Assembly (NCBI GenBank): GCA_016765255.1
Contig: JAESQI010000370.1
Span: 1 to 11,501 of the forward strand
DNA from: Robiginitomaculum sp.
GTDB lineage: Bacteria > Pseudomonadota > Alphaproteobacteria > Caulobacterales > Maricaulaceae
Direction: 5' to 3'
DNA: 11,501 nt
The notes under the pieces were generated by a model. That model was not told the origin of the DNA. It ran no database searches and saw only the letters and a program-made list of their open reading frames with translations. Numbering within the stretch: position 1 is the stretch's first letter; every line of letters starts with the position of its first letter. A program made the translations under genes and the position numbers. Of the stretch, positions 1 through 5,722 are shown in pieces.

Positions 1-615
1 GCGTCCACGTTCGTCTGTCAGCTTAAATGTAATTGTCGTTTCCACACCTGTACGTGAGACAGGTAGCCCACTAACGATCTTAGGCTGATATTTCCATTTT
101 GCCACTGATTTTGTCGATGCACGTTTAAATACACTGGTAGAACAATATAAGGCGCTTACATTAAATGGTTGCCCTTCAGGACTCACATCAAAGCGCATAT
201 TACAATGTCCAGATTTTTCGGCTCGCGGCGGCATAATAGGCGGTATACGCACAAGCGGTTGGGCATCGCGGTCACTAACCGTGATTTTAAAACTCGCTCT
301 ATCTAGTTTTGGCGTCGTAAATTCTGGGATAGCACCTTCAAGAGATGCAATGGCGACAGTGGGCTGCGTAGCTTGTTGCCGTTCGATTTGCGGCGGCGGC
401 GGCGGGGTGACCACTTTGCGAATTTTAGCAATTTTAGTTTCCCGTACCGCAACTTTAATATCTTCCACCTTGGGATTGATTTCAAAGCTTGCATTTTCAT
501 ACTTTTCTTGCGGCTTAAAATCGTCCTTAATTAATGTCATCATCATGACAAACAATGCGAATGTTACAAAGGCCGCAATGGCCGTGCCAAGTATCCAACG
601 TAAAATCAAACTCAT
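1..615 (-). CDS. tonB: TonB energy transducer (3' end cut by window edge)
   Basis: Couples the inner-membrane proton-motive force, harvested by ExbB/ExbD, to TonB-dependent outer-membrane receptors. The 205 visible residues begin MSLILRWILG and carry one N-terminal membrane helix (about 7-27), a spacer with a very short proline run (PPPPPQ at about 70-75) and a C-terminal TonB domain from about residue 115. That domain contains RFDVSPEG and the diagnostic VAKWKYQP...GLPV...TITFKL pattern, so only a short tail and the stop lie outside the window. The start at 615 is supported by AGAGG upstream and a 9-nt gap to exbD. The poor proline content and short length resemble TonB2-type rather than E. 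coli TonB1-type proteins. It is the last visible gene of the operon; in related clusters a TPR protein often follows (family knowledge, not seen here). Confidence 0.93.
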   Translation of the reverse strand, partial: MSLILRWILGTAIAAFVTFALFVMMMTLIKDDFKPQEKYENASFEINPKVEDIKVAVRETKIAKIRKVVTPPPPPQIERQQATQPTVAIASLEGAIPEFTTPKLDRASFKITVSDRDAQPLVRIPPIMPPRAEKSGHCNMRFDVSPEGQPFNVSALYCSTSVFKRASTKSVAKWKYQPKIVSGLPVSRTGVETTITFKLTDERGR

Positions 616-624
616 AATTACCTC

Positions 625-1020
625 TTAATCTGTTGATATGCGCGTTATAATTTGCAAATCGGACATCAATTCCTGTACGGCCATGACCGTACCAACATGC
701 GCTTCTGTATCACCAATGATAATTCCCTCTGCTTTTGGATTTTCGTCCCGCATGGCCAAAATCACAGGCCGTATTTCATTGACTGAATATGGCTGTTTAT
801 CAATCCAAACTTCATCATCCGCACTGACCGCAATCAATATACCTGGCGACCAAGGTTCGGCCATATTAGCCTTAGGGCGCTCGGGGTCAACACCAGGGGT
901 TTTCACAAACACTGATGTGACAATGAAAAAAATCAGCAAAATAAACACAACATCAAGCATGGGGGTCATGTTTAATTCAGTATCTTCACTATCTACATTT
1001 ACTCGACTACGTCTTGCCAT
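625..1020 (-). CDS. exbD: ExbD-family biopolymer transport protein (second copy)
   Basis: Proton-channel partner of ExbB in the TonB energising complex, 131 aa, the usual ExbD size. A short charged cytoplasmic N-terminus leads into one membrane helix starting with MTPMLDVVFILLIFF, where Asp23 is the conserved proton-carrying residue. The rest is the periplasmic domain. AAGG about 8 nt before the ATG supports the start. It lies 59 nt downstream of the first ExbD and 9 nt upstream of tonB. Unlike the first ExbD it lacks a polyproline run and a cysteine pair, so the two may form a heterodimer or serve different partners (inference). Confidence 0.95.
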   Translation of the reverse strand: MARRSRVNVDSEDTELNMTPMLDVVFILLIFFIVTSVFVKTPGVDPERPKANMAEPWSPGILIAVSADDEVWIDKQPYSVNEIRPVILAMRDENPKAEGIIIGDTEAHVGTVMAVQELMSDLQIITRISTD

Positions 1021-1044
1021 AATGTTACCTTATCACATTTTATT

Positions 1045-1073
1045 TCCGATTGCAAGCCCCGCCCTTAATCGGA
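1045..1073 (-). other. Hairpin in the gap between the two exbD genes
   Basis: On the minus strand TCCGATT and AATCGGA are perfect complements separated by 15 nt; an inner AAG/CTT pairing is possible. No U-tract follows (next bases AAATAAAATG), so this is not a classical terminator. It sits just after the stop codon of the upstream exbD. A role in mRNA processing, stability or attenuation is inference. Confidence 0.6.
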
Positions 1074-1079
1074 CGAACT

Positions 1080-1493
1080 CTAGCTCGCGGGAATAATTTC
1101 GATTTTTGACGGAAGACCTTTCTGGTCAAAACTATCTTTTAAAGACACCAAATTTCCGTGTTTGGCGAGTTCGCTCACGCGCAAAATAATATTGGCACCA
1201 GGCTTCTCACCAAGCGTACCTTCTACTACCAAAGTAACTCGGTCACATTCTGCGCTGTTACCATCAACACTGCACTGATTACGCGCATCAATGAAGACAA
1301 TGATCGCCGGCTTTGGCTCTGGATTGTCCAAACTGTCAGGCGGCGGCGGAGGTTGTGTCAAGTCAATGCCTTTTTCATCCAAGAACGTCGCCGTCACAAT
1401 GAAGAAAATCAGCATAATAAACACGATATCAAGCATAGGCGTCATATCTATGTCAGAATCGTCAACAGGTTTTTTATGTGAACGTCTACTCAT
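1080..1493 (-). CDS. exbD: ExbD-family biopolymer transport protein (first copy)
   Basis: 137-aa ExbD with the membrane helix DMTPMLDIVFIMLIFF, in which Asp22 is the expected protonatable residue. After the helix comes a polyproline stretch (about 48-52, PPPPPD) and a periplasmic domain with two cysteines (Cys74 and Cys83) that could form a disulphide. The ATG overlaps the stop of exbB by one base (TAATG), with GGGGAAG just upstream, so translation is probably coupled to ExbB. Both ExbD copies keep the catalytic Asp and look functional. Confidence 0.95.
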   Translation of the reverse strand: MSRRSHKKPVDDSDIDMTPMLDIVFIMLIFFIVTATFLDEKGIDLTQPPPPPDSLDNPEPKPAIIVFIDARNQCSVDGNSAECDRVTLVVEGTLGEKPGANIILRVSELAKHGNLVSLKDSFDQKGLPSKIEIIPAS

Positions 1494-2032
1494 TATGCTT
1501 CCCCTATCAACAGAGTATCCGCAAATTGCGCGGTTTCACGCTTACTACGCCGATCAAGCTGACTAGAAAAGAACAGACCAGACAAAGCCGACACCATCCC
1601 AGCCATGGTTGGAATGGTGGCTTTAAATACACCACCAGCCATCAAACGTGCATTGGAAGATCCCGACAATGCCATAACATCAAACACATCTATCATCCCA
1701 GTTACCGTTCCGAGTAGCCCAAGCAGTGGCGCAATAGCAACCAATGTCTTGATAATGCCAATATTTTGATCTGTCTTAGCTTTCACTTGCGAAATCAAAT
1801 CATCACGGATCGCACGCGAACGCCAAGACCGCGTATTTGTGCGGGACTCCCACTCGCTGGTAAGGCGTTTTTTGATCGCATTATGAGCAAAATAATAATA
1901 GGAATATCTTTCCATGATAAATGTCCACATAACAAATGTGGCAAACATAATCACGACGAGCACATTTCCGCCCATTCCAAGAAAGTCCTGCAGCCCTTCA
2001 TAGGCCAATTTCGGGTTAAGCCATTCTGGCAT
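1493..2032 (-). CDS. exbB: ExbB/TolQ/MotA family proton-channel protein
   Basis: 179-aa ExbB-type protein of the inner membrane that forms the pentameric channel around ExbD. It has a first membrane helix at about 22-42 (NVLVVIMFATFVMWTFI), a cytoplasmic loop, and the family signature IAPLLGLLGTVTGMIDVF at about 99-116, followed by a third helix around TIPTMAGMVSALSGLFFSS. The short form matches ExbB2-type proteins. AAGGGAAG upstream supports the ATG at 2032. It lies 101 nt after the TtpC-like gene and overlaps the following exbD by one base. Confidence 0.95.
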   Translation of the reverse strand: MPEWLNPKLAYEGLQDFLGMGGNVLVVIMFATFVMWTFIMERYSYYYFAHNAIKKRLTSEWESRTNTRSWRSRAIRDDLISQVKAKTDQNIGIIKTLVAIAPLLGLLGTVTGMIDVFDVMALSGSSNARLMAGGVFKATIPTMAGMVSALSGLFFSSQLDRRSKRETAQFADTLLIGEA

Positions 2033-2062
2033 TATCTTCCCTTCTCTATCAAATCAAGTGAC

Positions 2063-2128
2063 CAGATTTAAAACAATCTGAACCAAGCTAGGTGTAGTTG
2101 GCGGCCATGATTTTCACATGACCACCAA
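2063..2128 (-). other. Two hairpins between the ttpC-like gene and exbB
   Basis: In the 101-nt gap, minus strand, TTGGTGGTCATG (2128-2117) pairs with CATGGCCGCCAA (2109-2098) over 12 bp including two G-U pairs, with a 7-nt loop. It starts only about 5 nt after the ttpC-like stop. A second hairpin, CAGATT/AATCTG with a 6-nt loop, follows at 2080-2063. Neither is followed by a U-run, so 3'-end protection or RNA processing is more likely than termination (inference). Confidence 0.65.
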
Positions 2129-2133
2129 ATTCA

Positions 2134-3519
2134 CTATCCGCGACTGTTCTCAATATGTCGTGCGACAATACCTGCTGATTGCTCTTCCAATGTGCCTTGC
2201 ACACCACGCGCCATAGACGAGCAGAAACTGTGCAAGATAAGAAGTGGGATCGCAGCAATCAAACCAAGCATGGTCGTGACAAGAGCTTCGGAGATACCAC
2301 CAGCCATGAGCTGAGGGTCACCTGTGCCGTAAATCATCATGGCTTGGAAGGTTTTAATCATACCCGTAACTGTACCAAGTAGGCCGAGCAAAGGTGCGAT
2401 ACCAGCGCCAAGCTTTAACAAACTTAGACCAAATTCGAGCTTAGGGCTCTCCTTCAAGATTGCCTCATCAAGCTTAAGCTCGATAATTTCACCGTCTTTG
2501 TCTTTTACGTTTTCATAGGCCATCATAACACGGCCAAGGGGATTGCCTTTAGAGGGTTGCGCTTTCTTTCTTTGTGATTTCACAGCTGCCGATGTCATAA
2601 ACAACATAACCATACGAACGAGACCAAGAAGTACACCTGCTGGCAGGAGGAAATACCAAATCAAGGCGCCAATAAACCCACCTTGTTTAATCCGTTCGTT
2701 CCAAGTTGGTACGCGTTCAAAAGACTTAAGCAAGCTTCCCCGTGTTGGGTCAATTGGCCCAAACACAAGATTTCCTGCTGCAGTAGACGTAACAGCCTTC
2801 GCAGCTTTATTTACAACACCGCCCGGTTGGCGAGGCAATGCCGTCAAGGGCAACACACCTTCTGTTTTTACAGCTTCATATTCCAAGAAATTGCCACCAT
2901 CTTTTGTAAAGACTGTAAACGGCCCAATCCGAGTCAATTCTACTTCAGCGCCATCTGCATAATTATTTACGGCGGTTGTAAAACTTTTAACCTGACGCTG
3001 ATATTTAATTTCATCAAGCATGGATTTCCAAATATTATTGAGCTCATCCGTATTGGGCAGAGCCTTTGACTCAGCGACACGACCCAAGACATTGGTTCGT
3101 GTTGGATATTCAGATGTGATCAACGAACTATCAAGAGTGGCTTTAAATTCACTCGCTTTAGAACGAGCTAAACCAAACACTTCACGAAACTCACCCTGCG
3201 CTGAGCTTAATTCTCCCTCAAGGGCTGCAACCCGCCGCTCATTGGCATCAAATGTTGACTGCACACTGCGCGCTTGCCGTTCCAACCCTGCTAACGTAGA
3301 CCGAGCCTCGCGCAATTTGGACGCTTGCGTATCGCGGCGCGCCCTAAATTCAGCTTCCCGCGTTGCATTTTCTTGCTGGGTCTTAGCTGAATCAGCTCGA
3401 ACCTGCTGCAACAAAGTATCAATAGATGTCACCTGCGCTGTCGCGGGGATATTCATCAACATGGCCGCACTTAATGCAAATACAGCCGTTTTCGTTAAAT
3501 TTTTCATATGTTTACTCAT
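2134..3519 (-). CDS. ttpC: TtpC-like large ExbB protein with periplasmic coiled-coil N-terminus
   Basis: 461-aa two-part protein. A signal peptide (cleavage after ATA, about residue 28) is followed by an Arg/Glu/Ala-rich coiled coil (about 35-130) and a small domain ending GNLVFGPIDPTRG (about 250-261). Then comes an ExbB/TolQ domain: helices at about 282-308, 370-392 and 410-433, with APLLGLLGTVTGMIKTF in the second. The layout matches TtpC of the Vibrio TonB2 system, which works with ExbB2/ExbD2/TonB2, probably by reaching across the periplasm. I chose the ATG at 3519 because GGGG lies 9 nt before it. An ATG at 3528 and a TTG at 3534 would add residues but leave no space for a ribosome site. 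Its N-terminal half resembles the two preceding DUF3450 proteins. Confidence 0.9.
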   Translation of the reverse strand: MSKHMKNLTKTAVFALSAAMLMNIPATAQVTSIDTLLQQVRADSAKTQQENATREAEFRARRDTQASKLREARSTLAGLERQARSVQSTFDANERRVAALEGELSSAQGEFREVFGLARSKASEFKATLDSSLITSEYPTRTNVLGRVAESKALPNTDELNNIWKSMLDEIKYQRQVKSFTTAVNNYADGAEVELTRIGPFTVFTKDGGNFLEYEAVKTEGVLPLTALPRQPGGVVNKAAKAVTSTAAGNLVFGPIDPTRGSLLKSFERVPTWNERIKQGGFIGALIWYFLLPAGVLLGLVRMVMLFMTSAAVKSQRKKAQPSKGNPLGRVMMAYENVKDKDGEIIELKLDEAILKESPKLEFGLSLLKLGAGIAPLLGLLGTVTGMIKTFQAMMIYGTGDPQLMAGGISEALVTTMLGLIAAIPLLILHSFCSSMARGVQGTLEEQSAGIVARHIENSRG

Positions 3520-3536
3520 TTTTCTCATCCCCAATT

Positions 3537-4301
3537 CTAATTCGCACCAACAATTGGCGCAAAGACCAATTTAGGAGCCGCTTCACCTTTCGCCACGCGA
3601 ATGGCCTGACGGATGGACAAAGCTCGCCCCCCATCAACTGGCAACCACGACTTGGTAGACCGGTCATAATACCCAATATCGGTCTCGTCTTTTGTCATAT
3701 AAACAAGTGAGACCCTACCATAGCGCAAGAAATTCACTTTCTCGCCAGACCGCGTAGGGTGTGCGCCTTCATAACTATCCAAGCCCTGACCATAGGAAAC
3801 TTCGATTTTATAGGCATTTAATACCTGACGATATTGCTCAACAGGCGTAACTTTTGGATTGGCCAAGGCAGCCTTAACACGGCTAACTCGGGCCCGCCGC
3901 TCATCGAGTAAGAATGGAAGATCATCTTCAATCGCATCTTCAATAGCGACCGTCATCCTAAGCATCATCGGCGCCATGCCTTGCTTAATCGCTTCAACAG
4001 TATCAAGCTGCCGAGCCAACGATTTCAATTCCGCTTTTTGTGATTGCAGGTAAACGTCCTGCTGATCCACGAACAATTTGATATTATCAATTTGTTGCAG
4101 TAAAGCACGGTAATCCCTGATCATTGTGTCCGCTTCGTCATCAAGTGTTTCCACCCTTTGTTGCGAGGCCGCACTGGCTGCTGAAGAGCTCTTTGCTGTC
4201 CGCATTGCGCTTTCCAGCGTCTGGGCGTGGGCAGGTATTGTAAATACCAGCGCAGCCGCCCCCGCGAGTAACAAATGCTTAGCGATTGAAATTTTCGACA
4301 T
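3537..4301 (-). CDS. DUF3450 periplasmic coiled-coil protein (second copy)
   Basis: 254-aa secreted protein of the DUF3450 family, regularly encoded beside TtpC/ExbB2/TonB2 genes; its molecular role is not established. It has a signal peptide (cleavage after AHA, about residue 26), a long coiled coil, then the family core with DLPFLLDERRARVSR, YRQVLNAYKIEVSYGQGL, FLRYGRVSLVYMT and a C-terminal AIRVAKGEAAPKLVFAPI. The start at 4301 rather than further upstream is set by GGAAGGA before the ATG and by the signal peptide; the upstream extension reads through hairpin sequence. Seventeen bases separate it from the ttpC-like start, so the two are likely co-translated. It has the same length as the first copy but lacks that copy's insertion before the RYGR motif. 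Confidence 0.9.
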   Translation of the reverse strand: MSKISIAKHLLLAGAAALVFTIPAHAQTLESAMRTAKSSSAASAASQQRVETLDDEADTMIRDYRALLQQIDNIKLFVDQQDVYLQSQKAELKSLARQLDTVEAIKQGMAPMMLRMTVAIEDAIEDDLPFLLDERRARVSRVKAALANPKVTPVEQYRQVLNAYKIEVSYGQGLDSYEGAHPTRSGEKVNFLRYGRVSLVYMTKDETDIGYYDRSTKSWLPVDGGRALSIRQAIRVAKGEAAPKLVFAPIVGAN

Positions 4302-4333
4302 GTCTTCCTTCCGATCTAGTTTCAATTCAAACC

Positions 4334-4397
4334 CCACAGACCATCTGTGGCGCAATACTATTTGGCGAAAATCTCGCCTTTGGCCGTACACGGCCAA
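4334..4397 (-). other. Array of three hairpins between the two DUF3450 genes
   Basis: On the minus strand, right after the stop of the first DUF3450 gene, three perfect inverted repeats follow each other: TTGGCCG/CGGCCAA with a 4-nt loop (4397-4380), GGCGA/TCGCC with a 5-nt loop (4378-4364) and CCACAGA/TCTGTGG with a 3-nt loop (4350-4334). No U-run follows the last one on the minus strand. The first one is followed by TTTTATTT only on the plus strand, where no gene reads into it. A processing or stability element is the inference. Confidence 0.7.
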
Positions 4398-4403
4398 TTT
4401 TAT

Positions 4404-5168
4404 TTAGGGTGAGGGCGTCACTGGTGCCATAACTACACCTGGCGCAACTTCCCCGTAAGCAATTCGTATAGCCCTGCGAACACTTGTCCCAGCACCACTT
4501 AGAGACACCCATTCTCCATTTTCAAGGTCATAGCGATAAGGATCCGACCCATCTACGTTTAAATAAACAAGTGCCGTACGCCCATAGCGCAAATAATCGC
4601 CGTCAAATATTTCTATTTTTTGGTTTGTCTTTTTATTTATTTCAAACTCACCCTTTTCATCTTTCAAATAGCGATCTTCACCGAGACGGATTGTCGGACT
4701 GATAGGATGATTCCCCTTATACGCCTCTAGGCTTTGTCCGTAATTGACCTCAATTTTATAGATGTTGAGAGCATTCCGGTATTTCTCTCCGACTGAAATT
4801 TTATCATTCGCAACCATAGTTTTGAGTCTATTTAAACGCGCCAACCGGGCATCTTTTTTGAAAGGAAAATCCGCCGCAATTTCGCGCTCAATACCAGCAA
4901 CCATTTTATCAAGCATAGGTTGCACAGACGCCTTAACGTCTCCAAGGCCATCAATTTGAGCTTTTAGGCTTTCAGCCTGATCCTGCGCGCCCGCGATAAA
5001 GACTTGCTTGTGGGCAATGGTGATTTTTTTATCTGCAATTTGCTGCAGCAATATATGGTAAGCTTTCTCGTTCGCACTTTGCGTTTGAGCCGTTACGCTT
5101 GGCGCAATATATGCACACACCGCACCAGCAATTAATAACACGCGCACTCTTGATGAAATTTTCACCAC
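4404..5168 (-). CDS. DUF3450 periplasmic coiled-coil protein (first copy, operon leader)
   Basis: 254-aa secreted DUF3450 protein and first gene of the TonB operon. A signal peptide (cleavage after VTA, about residue 27) is followed by a coiled coil and the family core: DFPFKKDARLARLNRL, YRNALNIYKIEVNYGQSL, YLRYGRTALVYLN and AIRIAYGEVAPGVVMAPV. A charged insertion of roughly 25 residues rich in Lys/Glu (near RYLKDEKGEFEINKK) precedes RYGR and is absent from the second copy. Start: two in-frame GTG codons lie back to back (5168 and 5165). GGGAG is 6 nt before the first and 9 nt before the second, so either may be used and initiation is probably weaker than from ATG. Exact function unknown; context says it is an accessory of the TonB/TtpC complex. 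Confidence 0.88.
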   Translation of the reverse strand: MVKISSRVRVLLIAGAVCAYIAPSVTAQTQSANEKAYHILLQQIADKKITIAHKQVFIAGAQDQAESLKAQIDGLGDVKASVQPMLDKMVAGIEREIAADFPFKKDARLARLNRLKTMVANDKISVGEKYRNALNIYKIEVNYGQSLEAYKGNHPISPTIRLGEDRYLKDEKGEFEINKKTNQKIEIFDGDYLRYGRTALVYLNVDGSDPYRYDLENGEWVSLSGAGTSVRRAIRIAYGEVAPGVVMAPVTPSP

Positions 5169-5194
5169 ACACCACTCCCGTAAATTTTTCGCGC

Positions 5195-5223
5195 ATTTAA
5201 AGCACGGTTTTTATTATTGTTAA
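5195..5223 (-). promoter_or_regulatory. Candidate promoter of the DUF3450-ttpC-exbB-exbD-tonB operon
   Basis: On the minus strand TTAACA (5223-5218), a 17-nt spacer and TTAAAT (5200-5195) resemble a sigma70-type promoter. It would start transcription near 5188, about 20 nt before the GTG start. I see no Fur-box-like palindrome here. The match is modest. Confidence 0.3.
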
Positions 5224-5270
5224 CTTACGCTTACACGGGTCAGAATGGTTAATCAATCGCTAGGATGTTC

Positions 5271-5287
5271 TTTTTTTAATTTTTTTT
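5271..5287. promoter_or_regulatory. Phased A-tracts upstream of the operon promoter
   Basis: The decamer TTTTTTTAAT is repeated in tandem, placing two 7-base A-tracts (minus strand) exactly 10 bp apart. Tracts phased to the helical turn give bent DNA. They lie about 50-65 bp upstream of the candidate operon -35 box, and downstream of the tRNA. On the tRNA strand they are A-runs, so they are not a tRNA terminator. Confidence 0.4.
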
Positions 5288-5361
5288 AATTATCCACAAG
5301 TTCTTGCGGTTTTCTCAAAGCCATTACGCAGTTATTATGTATGAAATAAATTTTATAAACA

Positions 5362-5435
5362 TGGTTGGGGCGGCTGGATTCGAACCAACGATCACGGGAT
5401 CAAAACCCGATGCCTTACCGCTTGGCTACGCCCCA
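5362..5435 (-). tRNA. tRNA-Gln (anticodon UUG), CCA encoded
   Basis: Full cloverleaf on the minus strand: acceptor TGGGGCG/CGCCCCA with discriminator A and genomically encoded CCA (5364-5362), D-stem GCC/GGC, anticodon loop TTTTGAT giving anticodon TTG (UUG, reads CAA/CAG), and T-loop TTCGAAT. The U1-A72 first pair is typical of tRNA-Gln. The only oddity is a T-T opposition at 27:43, closing the anticodon stem on the far side. Confidence 0.96.
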
Positions 5436-5479
5436 AAAGCGCACAGGTGCTCACGAAGAAAACAGCTGAAGTGAGGCGC

Positions 5480-5508
5480 TTATTATCCCCTCTCACATAT
5501 AATTGCAA
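5480..5508 (-). promoter_or_regulatory. Promoter of tRNA-Gln
   Basis: Minus strand TTGCAA (5508-5503), spacer of exactly 17 nt, TAATAA (5485-5480). This is a good sigma70-like match that would start transcription around 5473, some 38 nt before the mature tRNA 5' end. Confidence 0.6.
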
Positions 5509-5662
5509 CGGGATTTTACGCTCAAACAAAATATTTTTCACATAGGCGAATAAAGCGGGGGATTTTAAACAATAAGTGTGCCCTATCCCCACAATTAACA
5601 CATGACATTACACCGCAAAAACATACTCACTGCACTTAAATTATCGTTTATCGAGAAATGCT

Positions 5663-5690
5663 TTGTGGTTTTCTTATATGTGTGTATGGT
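5663..5690 (+). promoter_or_regulatory. Possible promoter of sppA
   Basis: TTGTGG, 16 nt, TATGGT lies about 30 bp before the sppA start codon. The match is only fair. The rest of the gap 5436-5722 shows no other recognisable signal and no convincing gene. Confidence 0.3.
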
Positions 5691-5722
5691 TTTCTTAGCA
5701 ATCAATTTACAAAAGGCTTTCC

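Noticed and set aside
638..1096. Long plus-strand open frames opposite exbD, ttpC and DUF3450 genes
   Set aside because: They mirror well-supported minus-strand genes and show no protein-family signal.
4380..4405. Hairpin followed by TTTTATTT on the plus strand as an intrinsic terminator
   Set aside because: No plus-strand gene lies upstream; on the transcribed strand the T-run precedes rather than follows the hairpin.
5271..5289. T-runs as terminator of the tRNA
   Set aside because: They are A-runs on the tRNA strand and have no preceding hairpin.
5392..5601. Minus-strand open frame covering part of the tRNA
   Set aside because: It overlaps the tRNA-Gln and its promoter; not coding.
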